Assembly: GCF_000472705.1 (NCBI RefSeq)
Contig: NZ_AXAE01000008.1
Location: forward strand, 248,001-312,000
Direction of reading: 5' to 3'
DNA: 64,000 nt
Source of the DNA: Mesorhizobium erdmanii USDA 3471
GTDB taxonomy: Bacteria > Pseudomonadota > Alphaproteobacteria > Rhizobiales > Rhizobiaceae
In this document: positions 52,436-60,383 of the stretch, piece after piece
Numbering within the stretch: the stretch's first letter is position 1
Layout: every line of letters begins with the position of its first letter
The notes under the pieces: model-generated
What the model was told of the DNA's origin: nothing
The model's input: the letters and a program-made list of their open reading frames with translations, nothing else
The model's database searches: none
Made by a program: the position numbers and the translations under genes

Positions 52436-53083
52436 TCAGGCGATGGCGAAACGCTTGTCGAGCATGTCGACGATGCGGGCGACGGCGTAGACCATGGCCA
52501 TGTAGAGCAGCGCCGCGACGCCAAAGATTTCGAATGGCTTGTAGGTCGAGCCGATAAAGCGCTGGGCAGTGTAGGTCAGTTCCACCACCGAGATGGTCGA
52601 AACCAGCGCCGAACCTTTCAGCAGTGCGACGGTGTTGACGCCGAGCGGGCGGATCATCAGCCTGGCCGCTTGCGGCAGCACGACCTTGCGCAAGGTTTGC
52701 AGCCGGCTGAAGCCGATCGTGCGGGCGGCTTCCGTCTGGCCTCGGTCGACCGCCACCACCGCGCCACGGATCGATTCCGCCATGTAGGCGCCGATGTTGA
52801 GGCCAAGGCCGATGACACCGGCCGCGAATGGATCGAGGTTGATGCCGACCTGCGGCCCGCCGAAATACAGCACGAACAGCTGGATCAGGCACGGCGTCCC
52901 GCGAAACAGGCTGACATAGACCGAGCCGACTGCGCGCAGGATCGCGGATTTCGACAACCGTGCAGCCGCGGCCAATGCCGCCGCAAACAGCCCCAGGACC
53001 AGGGCCAGCGCTGTCAGTTCCAGCGTCACCAGCGCGGCTTCCACGAAGAACGGGAAGACGCGGCTCATCAGGGATAGATCCAT
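52436..53083 (-). CDS. Amino acid ABC transporter permease (HisQ/GlnP type), first
   Basis: A 215-residue permease with about five transmembrane segments. LFRGTPCLIQLFVLYFGGPQ is the subfamily signature and ARTIGFSRLQTLRKVVLPQAAR the EAA loop. The gap to the binding protein gene (64 bases) contains a perfect 12-bp hairpin; the gap to the second permease is 12 bases. Confidence 0.94.
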   Translation of the reverse strand: MDLSLMSRVFPFFVEAALVTLELTALALVLGLFAAALAAAARLSKSAILRAVGSVYVSLFRGTPCLIQLFVLYFGGPQVGINLDPFAAGVIGLGLNIGAYMAESIRGAVVAVDRGQTEAARTIGFSRLQTLRKVVLPQAARLMIRPLGVNTVALLKGSALVSTISVVELTYTAQRFIGSTYKPFEIFGVAALLYMAMVYAVARIVDMLDKRFAIA

Positions 53084-53109
53084 GGGACAGTCCGGCAGAA
53101 GTAGCGTTT

Positions 53110-53139
53110 GGCCTCAGGCGGATTTGACCGCCTGAGGCC
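53110..53139 (-). other. Intercistronic hairpin between the binding protein and permease genes
   Basis: GGCCTCAGGCGG (53110-53121) and CCGCCTGAGGCC (53128-53139) form a perfect 12-bp stem with a six-base loop. On the minus strand it starts eight bases after the binding-protein stop. No T-run follows, so it is not a full terminator. In transporter operons such hairpins protect the binding-protein mRNA and set its excess over the membrane subunits. Confidence 0.7.
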
Positions 53140-53147
53140 GGAGGAAA

Positions 53148-53930
53148 TCAGCGGATGTCGCTGCCGACCCACTGCTTGGAGATCTTCTCGTAGGTGCCGT
53201 CGGCCATCATGCCGTCCAGTGCCTTCTGCATGGCGGCCTTGAGCTCGGGATTGTCCTTGCGGATGGCAATGCCGATGGCGACGCTGCCGCCTTCGATGTT
53301 GGGCGTGTCGAGCTTGCGGACTTTCTCGCCGGTTTGCTTCACGGCGACCATGACCGGGATGTTGTCGACGACGATGGCGTCGACGCGGCCGGCCTTCAGC
53401 TCCAGCAGCAGTTCCGGCAGGCCCTTGTAGGTGCGGACGTCCCAGCCACCCTGTCCGCGTGCCCATTTCTCATGCGTCTCGCCGAGCGTCACGCCAAGGG
53501 TCTTGCCCTTGAGGTCGTCGAGGCTCTGCACCTTGGAGTCCTGGTTCACGAAAACCGCGCGGCCGGCGTGGTAATAGGGGCCGACGAAATCGACCACTTT
53601 CTCGCGCTCGGGCGTGATCGTCATCGAGCCGACGACGGTGTCGTATTTGTTGGCGAGTAGCTCGGCGATGATGCCGTCCCAGGCCGTGGTGATGATGGTG
53701 CCCTTGACGCCGATGCGTTCGGCGATGGCCTTGCCGATATCGGCATCGAAGCCCACGACCTCGTTCTGGTCGTTGACGAAGTTGAAGGGCGGGTACTGCC
53801 CGCTCATGGAGATATTCAGTTCACCCGCCGCCTTGATCTTTTCGAGGTCGTCCGCCTTGGCCGCAACGGCGGTGAAGGTCGATGCGAGCAGCAGCGCCGC
53901 GACCGCGATGCGGGAAAATATCTTGTTCAT
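53148..53930 (-). CDS. Polar amino acid ABC transporter substrate-binding protein
   Basis: A 260-residue periplasmic binding protein with signal peptide MNKIFSRIAVAALLLASTFT...AKAD. The mature domain has the usual GQYPPFNFVNDQNEVVGFDADIG near the N-terminus and SMTITPEREKVVDFVGPYYH, GKTLGVTLGETHEKWA and YKGLPELLLELKAGRVDAIVVDN in order. The ligand is not predictable by eye; the company suggests an amine, beta-amino acid or amide. It heads a nine-gene operon and is divergent from the LysR gene. Confidence 0.95.
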   Translation of the reverse strand: MNKIFSRIAVAALLLASTFTAVAAKADDLEKIKAAGELNISMSGQYPPFNFVNDQNEVVGFDADIGKAIAERIGVKGTIITTAWDGIIAELLANKYDTVVGSMTITPEREKVVDFVGPYYHAGRAVFVNQDSKVQSLDDLKGKTLGVTLGETHEKWARGQGGWDVRTYKGLPELLLELKAGRVDAIVVDNIPVMVAVKQTGEKVRKLDTPNIEGGSVAIGIAIRKDNPELKAAMQKALDGMMADGTYEKISKQWVGSDIR

Positions 53931-54018
53931 CAGGATTCCTCTGGATGGAGCGCGAAGGCTTGTTCTTGGGAGGCGTTGGGGCGCTCTCCTGATGGCAAGG
54001 ATTGCCTTTGCGGGAGCA

Positions 54019-54026
54019 TTGCGCAA
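54019..54026. promoter_or_regulatory. Short palindrome in the LysR/operon divergent region
   Basis: TTGCGCAA is a perfect 8-bp palindrome in the 131-base gap, 36 bases before the LysR start. LysR regulators usually bind a short inverted repeat in such a position. A match this short can arise by chance. Confidence 0.25.
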
Positions 54027-54061
54027 ATAGATAATGGGAATAAGGAGCATAGATATCAGGA

Positions 54062-55021
54062 ATGGCTTTGCCTCGCCCCGAACGGCTTGTCTGGGATCTG
54101 GACTGGAACCTGCTACGAACCTTCGTCGTCATCGCGGAAGTGAAGAGCATCACCCGCGCCGCCGAGCGGCTCAACCTCAAGCAGCCCAGCGTCAGCAACG
54201 CCTTGCGGCGCCTGGAGGACCGGGTCGGCCGGCGGCTGGTCGAGCGCGACGCGACGCGTTTCGAGCTGACCGAGGTCGGGCGGCTGATCTATGAGCAGAG
54301 CGTCGAGGTGTTTGGCTCGATATCGCAGCTGCCGCTGTTGATGCGCGGCATCAGCGACGACGTCACCGGCCACGTCATGATCGCCACGGCAAGCCATGTC
54401 GTCTCGCCGTTGTTCGATCGGGCGCTGGCGGAGTTTCATCGTAATTATCCGCGCGCCAGCATCACCATCTCGGTCGCGGCAAGCACGGAAGTGGCCAAGC
54501 AGGTGCGGGATCGCCGCGCCTCTTTCGGCATCTGCCTGGTCAGCCAGCGCGATGCGGCGTTGGACTACGCGATGGTCTACCGCGAATTCTTCGGCTTTTT
54601 CTGCGGCCCGCAGCACAGGTTTTACGGAAAAACCGGACTGACGCTCGCCGATCTGCGGGGCGAGCCGTCGGTATCCTTTCAGACAGACCATATTTCGGAC
54701 GCGCTGCGGCCGGTGGCGTTGCTGCGCAGCGAGGCCAAGCTGAACGCCGATGTCGTCGGCGTGTCCTCCAGCCTGGAAGAGGTCCGGCGCATGATTGTCG
54801 CGGGGCTCGGCATCGGGCCGCTGCCGCTGCATGTGGCGCGACGTGACGTGGCGGACGGGATGCTGTGGCGGCTCCCGCCTTACGATGCGCCTCCGGCCAT
54901 CGACATCTTCCTGCTCACCAACCCCGAAAAAGCGATGAACCGGGCCGAGAAGGCGCTACTGTCGGGACTGCAGGTGCTAATCGACGAGACGCCGCTCGAA
55001 GACCGCATCTACGTCAGCTGA
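54062..55021 (+). CDS. LysR-family transcriptional regulator
   Basis: A 319-residue regulator. The N-terminal winged helix WNLLRTFVVIAEVKSITRAAERLNLKQPSVSNALRRLE is the HTH; the remainder is a LysR effector domain (two Rossmann-like lobes, about 95-300) with SFQTDHISDALRPV in the ligand cleft region. It is divergent from the nine-gene transport and degradation operon and is the likely activator of it, probably responding to the transported compound or an intermediate. Confidence 0.93.
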   Translation: MALPRPERLVWDLDWNLLRTFVVIAEVKSITRAAERLNLKQPSVSNALRRLEDRVGRRLVERDATRFELTEVGRLIYEQSVEVFGSISQLPLLMRGISDDVTGHVMIATASHVVSPLFDRALAEFHRNYPRASITISVAASTEVAKQVRDRRASFGICLVSQRDAALDYAMVYREFFGFFCGPQHRFYGKTGLTLADLRGEPSVSFQTDHISDALRPVALLRSEAKLNADVVGVSSSLEEVRRMIVAGLGIGPLPLHVARRDVADGMLWRLPPYDAPPAIDIFLLTNPEKAMNRAEKALLSGLQVLIDETPLEDRIYVS

Positions 55022-55036
55022 TCGATCGAAGCCCGC

Positions 55037-55453
55037 TCATTCGATCAGGAATACTGCCGCGCGGTTGCGCATCGGCTCGTCCAGCGCCACCGATGCCCGC
55101 GCGACGAGATCGAAGCGTACGCTGGTGGTCCGGCTCGATGCATGGACGATGCCGTCGAGCGATCCGGACATCACCTGTTCGAAGCTGACCGAGGTGCGGC
55201 CGATCTTTACCACATGCGAGCGGATGGTGAGGAGCGAGCCGGCTTTGGTTTCATGCCGATAGTCGATCTCGGTGCGCACGTCGGCCCATCCGGTCTGCGC
55301 GCCCTGGGCGCCGTCCTGTCCGGCGATATGGCCGAGAATCTGGAAGCTGGCATCGTCGAACATCGCCGCGTAATGGCGCACGTTCATGTGTCCCATCACA
55401 TCGCACATCCACGGGTGCGCGACACCGACAAAGCTGACGAGGGATTTGCTCAT
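55037..55453 (-). CDS. Hotdog-fold acyl-CoA thioesterase-like protein
   Basis: A 138-residue protein with the 4-hydroxybenzoyl-CoA-thioesterase-type pattern: VGVAHPWMCDVMGHMNVRHYAAMFDDA, in which the DVMGHMNVRHY stretch carries the catalytic Asp and the helix of the hotdog fold. ATG 55453 is the chosen start. The substrate is unknown. It is convergent with the LysR gene; whether it belongs to the amine pathway (which would produce an acyl-CoA) is open. Confidence 0.85.
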   Translation of the reverse strand: MSKSLVSFVGVAHPWMCDVMGHMNVRHYAAMFDDASFQILGHIAGQDGAQGAQTGWADVRTEIDYRHETKAGSLLTIRSHVVKIGRTSVSFEQVMSGSLDGIVHASSRTTSVRFDLVARASVALDEPMRNRAAVFLIE

Positions 55454-55627
55454 TGGAGATTCCGCGGAGGTTCCGCGCCTTCGTTGAAGATCACCAGACG
55501 CCATATCGAAATGCGCGGCGACAGGCAAACAAGCTACTCGAGCCTTGTATTCGTTAGCCGCGCCCTTGGCCGCCTTCCGCAAACCGACTATCTCTTGGAA
55601 GGCGGCACTTCCGCCACGGGGACAGGC

Positions 55628-55876
55628 ATGCTCAGAGTGCAAAAGGTCAAGGTCGACGATATCTACGTGCCGACGGCGCGCAAGAAGACATTGCATCCCG
55701 AGACCGTGCGCCATCTTGCGGAAGACATTCTGGAGAACGGCATGAAGTCCCCGATCCAGGTCCGCCACGACGGCAAGCGTCATATCCTCGTCGAAGGCCT
55801 GCACCGGTTGGAAGCAGCCAAGTGGCTCGGCGAGACCGAGATAGATGCCTATCTCGTGCAAGCCAAGCGCCACTGA
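55628..55876 (+). CDS. Small ParB-like (ParB/Srx N-terminal domain) protein
   Basis: An 82-residue protein that is a ParB/sulfiredoxin-type domain only. VKVDDIYVPTARKKTLHPETVRHLAEDIL is followed by GMKSPIQVRHDGKRHILVEGLHRLEAAKWLG; the GLHRLEA segment corresponds to the GERRxRA nucleotide (CTP)-binding motif of ParB. No HTH is present, so it is not a partition protein. The start ATG 55628 follows GACAGGC; the frame extends further upstream without start support. Function unknown. Confidence 0.77.
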   Translation: MLRVQKVKVDDIYVPTARKKTLHPETVRHLAEDILENGMKSPIQVRHDGKRHILVEGLHRLEAAKWLGETEIDAYLVQAKRH

Positions 55877-56010
55877 CGCGGACTCGGTTGCGGTTCTCCC
55901 AGCACATAGCCTCCTGAGTTTTGCCGGCCATATTTTTCTTCTGATATGTCGGGTTGCGTTCTGTCGGCTCGTCCTTGGGGCGGAAGCCAGATCAAACCGA
56001 GGAGACCACC

Positions 56011-56496
56011 GTGGCCACCAAGCTCGACATCGCCCCCGCCAATGACCGCGAACTGGTTGTTGCCCGCATCATCGATGCGCCGCGAGAGAACGTCTATCGC
56101 TGTTGGACCGACCCAAAGCTGGTCACGCAATGGTTCTCGCCAAAGCCGTGGACGACCCCGCGGGCCGAGATGGATGTTCGCACTGGCGGCTCGAGCCTTG
56201 TCGTCATGGCCGGCCCCGACGGCAATGAGTTTCCCAACCCCGGCGTCTTCCTGGAAGTCATTGCGGGCGAGAAGATTGTCTTCACCGATGCCTATACGCA
56301 GGCGTGGGAACCCTCGGCAAAGCCGTTCATGACCGGCGTGCTGACCTTCGAGGACGCAGGCGAGGGCAAGACCCGCTACGTCGCGCGCGTCCGCCACTGG
56401 AGCGTCGCCGATCGCGAACAGCACGAAGCGATGGGCTTTCACGCCGGTTGGGGCCAGTGCACCGACCAACTCGAAGACCTCGCCAAAACGCTTTGA
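56011..56496 (+). CDS. SRPBCC/AHSA1-family protein, GTG start
   Basis: A 161-residue START-like (AHSA1) protein. ELVVARIIDAPRENVYRCWTDPKLVTQWF starts the helix-grip fold; GWGQCTDQLEDLAKTL is the C-terminal helix. The start is GTG 56011 with GAGGAG upstream; the ATG at 55954 has no site. Such proteins bind small hydrophobic ligands or act in stress responses; the ligand is unknown. Confidence 0.88.
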   Translation: MATKLDIAPANDRELVVARIIDAPRENVYRCWTDPKLVTQWFSPKPWTTPRAEMDVRTGGSSLVVMAGPDGNEFPNPGVFLEVIAGEKIVFTDAYTQAWEPSAKPFMTGVLTFEDAGEGKTRYVARVRHWSVADREQHEAMGFHAGWGQCTDQLEDLAKTL

Positions 56497-56530
56497 TGCG
56501 GGACTGCCTGGACGACGACCGCGCCGAGGC

Positions 56531-57558
56531 TCAGGAAACCTTCGCGCGGCGGGGCTGCCTCAGATGCTTGATGCCGCTCATCTCGACGAAGTTCGTCGCC
56601 GCATCCCAGAGATAATCACCATAGAGAAATGGCTCGAATGCCTCGGCGCTGCTCATTGGCAGCGGCGCGATCTCGGCATCGACACGCGGTTCATAGAAAA
56701 ACGGGATTGAAAACCGAACTGTCTTCGGCGCGATCACCCGGTGCCGCGTCGCCCGCACACGCCCGCCTGTCCAGCGCTCCAGCAACTGGCCGAAATTGAC
56801 TGCCAGCGTGCCGTTGGCGGGCGGCACATCGATCCATTCGCCGGCGAGGTTCTTTGCCTGCAAGCCCTCGACGCCGTCTTGCGCCAGCAAGGTGACGAAA
56901 CCGGAATCGGCATGTTCGCGGCCGATGATGGCGCGCGTCTCGCCCTTATGGATCACCGAGAAGTCAGGCCCGCTAATGTCGACGCCGGCATTGGCGTCGC
57001 GCAGGGGATAGCGGATCAGGCGCAGCGTCGAGATGCCATGCTCGAAATAGGGATCGAAGATCGTTTCCGGCAGGCCAAGCCCGCGTGCGATCGACCGCAT
57101 CAGCGCATTGCCGACCGTCTCCATCGCGCGATAATAGTCGGCCGCTGCCGCGCGCCAGCCGGGCAAGGCATCCTCTGCCGGCAAGGGCGTCGGTTCGCAA
57201 AGCGGATCGTCCGAGCCTGAAATACCTGCCGTGTCGGCGATGTCCGGCCCCATGTCGATGCCTTCCTTGTAGGAAACGGCTTTCGGCTGCAGCGGAAACC
57301 AGCCGCGATAGACGTTTTTCCTGGTGCGATCGAAATTCCAGCGCAGCAATTTCTGCTTCTCGGTGTCGGGAAGGGCGAAGATGCGCAGCAATCGCCCCCT
57401 GTTGTCCGGCGTCAGCCAGGCGTCGCCTGGAAAATCGCGGACCGCCATGAAGCCGATCCCCGATGCGGCGGCCATGATCCGGGCGTCGGTGCGGTCGCGG
57501 CGGGCGAGGGCGGCCCGAACAGATCCGCGATGCCGATGGTCTCGATGTCTTGCGTCAT
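56531..57558 (-). pseudogene. 2OG-Fe(II) oxygenase (isopenicillin N synthase family), apparent 5' frameshift
   Basis: The frame from Met 57475 codes for 314 residues, including the iron motif HxD in GREHADSGFVTLLAQDG, the distal His in GRVRATRHRVI and the 2OG arginine in RFSIPFFYEP. Its N-terminus is cut short. ATG 57558, in another frame, begins MTQDIETIGIADLFGPPSPA, which is the usual first strand of the family. Adding one base near 57500 joins the two as GPPSPA-RDRTDARIMAAASG and gives about 342 residues. Either a single-base deletion or a sequencing error is possible. The substrate is unknown. Confidence 0.78.
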
Positions 57559-57675
57559 GCTTTTCAAGTCCACCACATCACCGTAATCGATGGCATTGTA
57601 TCAAAGCTTTTCAATTGACCCTGTCGGTCGCGCGACTACCTTGACGCTGATTTCCTCTATCTGTGGATCGGGACG

Positions 57676-58071
57676 ATGGCCAGACATCAAGGCGGCTGCC
57701 TGTGCGGAGCGGTGCGCTATAGCGCCGACGCGGCGCCCATCAACGAACGCATCTGCCACTGCCGGCTTTGCCAGAAGGCGATCGGCGCCGCCTTCAACGC
57801 GCGCGTACTGTTTCGCATCGATGACGTGACGATCGAGGGGCCGTTGGCGACCGTGAACACCTCGCCCGATCTCAAGCGCGGGTTTTGCCCAAGCTGCGGT
57901 ACCACGATGTTTTCGCGGCGCGATTCGGCCGGCATCATCGGCATCACCACCGGCTCGCTTGACGATCCCTCGGGCTTCAAGCCGCAAATGCACATTTTCA
58001 CGGCGTCGAAGCAGCCTTGGTTGGTGCTCGATGATGGCCTGCCGCAATATGAGGGCGCTCCACCAGCCTAG
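57676..58071 (+). CDS. GFA-family zinc protein (glutathione-dependent formaldehyde-activating/CENP-V type)
   Basis: A 131-residue Mss4-like zinc protein with the Cys sets GGCLCGAVRY, ICHCRLCQKA and FCPSCGTTMF, which bind two zinc ions in this family. Members were linked to S-hydroxymethylglutathione formation, though many have other roles. It stands alone between the oxygenase and the small ORF at 58228. Start ATG 57676. Confidence 0.92.
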   Translation: MARHQGGCLCGAVRYSADAAPINERICHCRLCQKAIGAAFNARVLFRIDDVTIEGPLATVNTSPDLKRGFCPSCGTTMFSRRDSAGIIGITTGSLDDPSGFKPQMHIFTASKQPWLVLDDGLPQYEGAPPA

Positions 58072-58227
58072 TTAGGTCCTCCTTTCTTCCACAAGAGGAG
58101 AAGGGAGGGTGAGACCATGACCAAAATTAGTCCCAAAACGACACGCGATAGCCGGCAAAACGTCATTGGCGGGCCATTATTGTCTTCTTATCTATGCTGC
58201 GCGGGCCGGCATTCGAGGAGACGACGG

Positions 58228-58425
58228 ATGAACGACAGCATCAGCACCTTGGACGAGCTTTTGAACGACCCGATGGTCCTGCTTGTGATGGAGCGCGACC
58301 GCGTGCGTCCGGAACAGGTGCGGACGCTGCTCGAACGGGCTCGCAAGCCGGCCGTCGAGGAGCCTGTTGTTCCGCCCGCGCATGTGATTGCCAGGACCTG
58401 CCAGAAGCTCTGGCTGTGCCCGTAA
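58228..58425 (+). CDS. Small hypothetical protein
   Basis: A 65-residue soluble protein, MNDSISTLDELLNDPMVLL..., largely helical, with RPEQVRTLLERARKPAVEE in the middle and two cysteines near the end (ARTCQKLWLCP). The start ATG 58228 has GAGGAG seven bases upstream. I do not recognise a family; the gene call rests on the ribosome binding site and the coding-like composition. Confidence 0.62.
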   Translation: MNDSISTLDELLNDPMVLLVMERDRVRPEQVRTLLERARKPAVEEPVVPPAHVIARTCQKLWLCP

Positions 58426-58618
58426 TCGCTTTGCGGTTTTTCCTCCATTGGAACTCGGAGCCGGCCCTGTGGCCCGGTCTTGAAATGTGGGTATCCGGCG
58501 CGACGGCGCGGGAGCTTACAAATCCGTAAATTGATTATCCGGTCCACGACGGTATGGCTTGCCCGGGACCGACCGGTCTCTCCATCACAAGTTCGATCCC
58601 TCACACACGGAACCTGAC

Positions 58619-59491
58619 ATGGCTGACATCTGCACCCAGGGCGTGGACACGGGGTTTGTCGGCCTGGGATTTGCCAAGGTCGCCTTTCTCGGCCTGGTGC
58701 AGGGCATCACCGAGTTGCTGCCGATTTCCTCGACCGCCCATATGCGCATCGTGCCGGCGGTGCTCGGTTGGCAGGATCCGGGCTCTGCCTTCTCCGCCGC
58801 CATGCAGCTTGCCGCCCTTGCCGCGGTCGTGAGCTATTTCTGGGGCGATGTCAGGGATATCCTGTTCGGTTCGCTCAATGCTCTCACGCGGCGCGATTTA
58901 GCCGACCGACATTTTCGGCTGGCTTCCTGGATCGTGCTGGCGACGATCCCGATCGTCATTGCCGGCGTGACGCTGTCAGGCGTTCTCAACGCCTGCAATT
59001 CGCCGCTGCGCAGCCTGAGTGTGATCGGCTGGTCCTGCATCGTCATGGCGATCCTGCTGGCGCTGGCCGAGATTTTCGCCCGCCACAAGCGCACCATCGC
59101 GGAAGCATCGCTAGCCGACGCGCTGCTCGTCGGTGTCGCCCAGATCGGTGCGCTGATCCCCGGCGTCTCGCGCTCGGGCTCGACCTTGACGGCGGCGCTT
59201 GGGCTCGGCTTCAAGCGCGCCGAGGCGGCGCGCTTCTCGTTCCTGCTCGGCCTGCCGGCGATCGCGCTGGCCGGCCTCAAGGAACTGTGGGAACTGCACA
59301 AAATTCATCTCGACAGCCATGGCTGGTCGGTTCTCGCCACCGGGTTGGTCGTCGCCTCGATCTCCGCCTTCTTCGCCATCTGGGGGCTGATGCGCGTGCT
59401 GGAGCGCTTCTCTGCCTGGCCCTTCGTCATCTATCGCGGCCTGCTTGGCGTCTTCCTGTTGCTCGGCGTGGCGATGGGATGGCTTGCCTAG
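58619..59491 (+). CDS. uppP: Undecaprenyl-diphosphate phosphatase
   Basis: A 290-residue integral membrane phosphatase (BacA type) that recycles undecaprenyl diphosphate for cell wall and surface polysaccharide synthesis. Its motifs are GLVQGITELLPISSTAHMRIV (catalytic E32 and the Ser-Ser-Thr-Ala-His loop) and PGVSRSGSTLTAALGLG. About eight hydrophobic segments are seen. Start ATG 58619; the longer frame from 58559 has no added hydrophobic region. Overproduction of family members gives bacitracin resistance. Confidence 0.93.
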   Translation: MADICTQGVDTGFVGLGFAKVAFLGLVQGITELLPISSTAHMRIVPAVLGWQDPGSAFSAAMQLAALAAVVSYFWGDVRDILFGSLNALTRRDLADRHFRLASWIVLATIPIVIAGVTLSGVLNACNSPLRSLSVIGWSCIVMAILLALAEIFARHKRTIAEASLADALLVGVAQIGALIPGVSRSGSTLTAALGLGFKRAEAARFSFLLGLPAIALAGLKELWELHKIHLDSHGWSVLATGLVVASISAFFAIWGLMRVLERFSAWPFVIYRGLLGVFLLLGVAMGWLA

Positions 59492-59577
59492 CCTGGCTCG
59501 ATCGGGCCTCGGTGTTGCGCGGCTGCCACCCGCAACGTGCATAAGTCAGTCCGCGAAGATGTGATCGGTAGGTTTGA

Positions 59578-59606
59578 TTGACACGGGAAGATAACAGCCC
59601 TTAACG
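59578..59606 (+). promoter_or_regulatory. Candidate promoter of the transglutaminase-like gene
   Basis: A perfect -35 TTGACA (59578-59583) is followed after 17 bases by TTAACG (59601-59606). It lies 32 bases before the start codon of the gene at 59638. A short palindrome CTGTT-N5-AACAG (59609-59623) follows. The -10 match is poor. Confidence 0.35.
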
Positions 59607-59637
59607 TTCTGTTAATAAAACAGATGGGTGGGGCCGG

Positions 59638-60258
59638 ATGGCATCCTCGATGGGTTGGCGCCGCAGGGCGAAGGGGCTGGGGCTGGCGGTCGCCTTGACC
59701 GCTTTCTGTTCGGTGGCAGCCTATGCCGCGCCGGCTTCCATGGTTGTCGGCGGCTCGACCTCCCAGCCGATCGGCCATTATGATTTTTGCAAGATCCATG
59801 TCGCCGAATGCTCGATCCGTTCTCCCGACAGCGCACCGGAGCGGCTGACAGCCAAGCTTCTGCACGAGATCTCAGCCGTAAATCTCTCGGTCAACACGCG
59901 CGTCAAGCCGATGAGCGACATGGACAATTACGGCAAGGACGAGTGGTGGGCCTATCCGGACAACGGTTTTGGCGACTGCGAGGATTACGCGCTGGAAAAG
60001 CGGCGTGAGCTCAACGGCCTCGGCATTGCCGTCGCCAATCTTTTGATGACCGTGGTCCGCAAACCCGACGGCGAAGGTCACGCCGTGCTAACGGTGCGCA
60101 CCGACAAGGGCGACTTCATCCTCGACAATCTCGTCGACAAGGTCCGCCTCTGGAACCAGACGCCCTATCGGTATCTGAAAAGACAAGCGAGCGACAACAC
60201 CGGGCACTGGGTTTCCATCCTTGGCGGTGACGAACAGCTGGTCAGCGCCGTCAAATAG
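59638..60258 (+). CDS. Transglutaminase-like cysteine peptidase (BTLCP family), secreted
   Basis: A 206-residue protein with signal peptide (GWRRRAKGLGLAVALTAFCS, cleavage near AYA-AP). The catalytic triad of the family is visible: Cys in NGFGDCEDYALEK, His in GEGHAVLTV and Asp in FILDNLVDKV. Related LapG enzymes cleave adhesins in response to c-di-GMP, and others act on envelope proteins; no LapD partner is next to this gene. It is probably periplasmic. Confidence 0.88.
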   Translation: MASSMGWRRRAKGLGLAVALTAFCSVAAYAAPASMVVGGSTSQPIGHYDFCKIHVAECSIRSPDSAPERLTAKLLHEISAVNLSVNTRVKPMSDMDNYGKDEWWAYPDNGFGDCEDYALEKRRELNGLGIAVANLLMTVVRKPDGEGHAVLTVRTDKGDFILDNLVDKVRLWNQTPYRYLKRQASDNTGHWVSILGGDEQLVSAVK

Positions 60259-60383
60259 TCTCGCCCGGCTTGCCGTGCCTGACCGCGGATTGCGACCCGC
60301 GCCTGTTCCAGCCCGGTCTTCGACAATGCCGGGTGGCGATGCTATCCACGGCGGCTCGTTGGAACTGGCAATCTGGTAGGAGC

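Noticed and set aside
55628..55876. Partition (ParB) function or plasmid origin
   Set aside because: No ParA gene, no parS-like site and no DNA-binding domain; surrounding genes are chromosomal in type.
58072..58110. Possible hairpin CCTCCTTTCTTCC...GAGGAGAAGGGAGG after the GFA gene
   Set aside because: The arms are imperfect and no T-run follows; similar pyrimidine/purine runs occur by chance.
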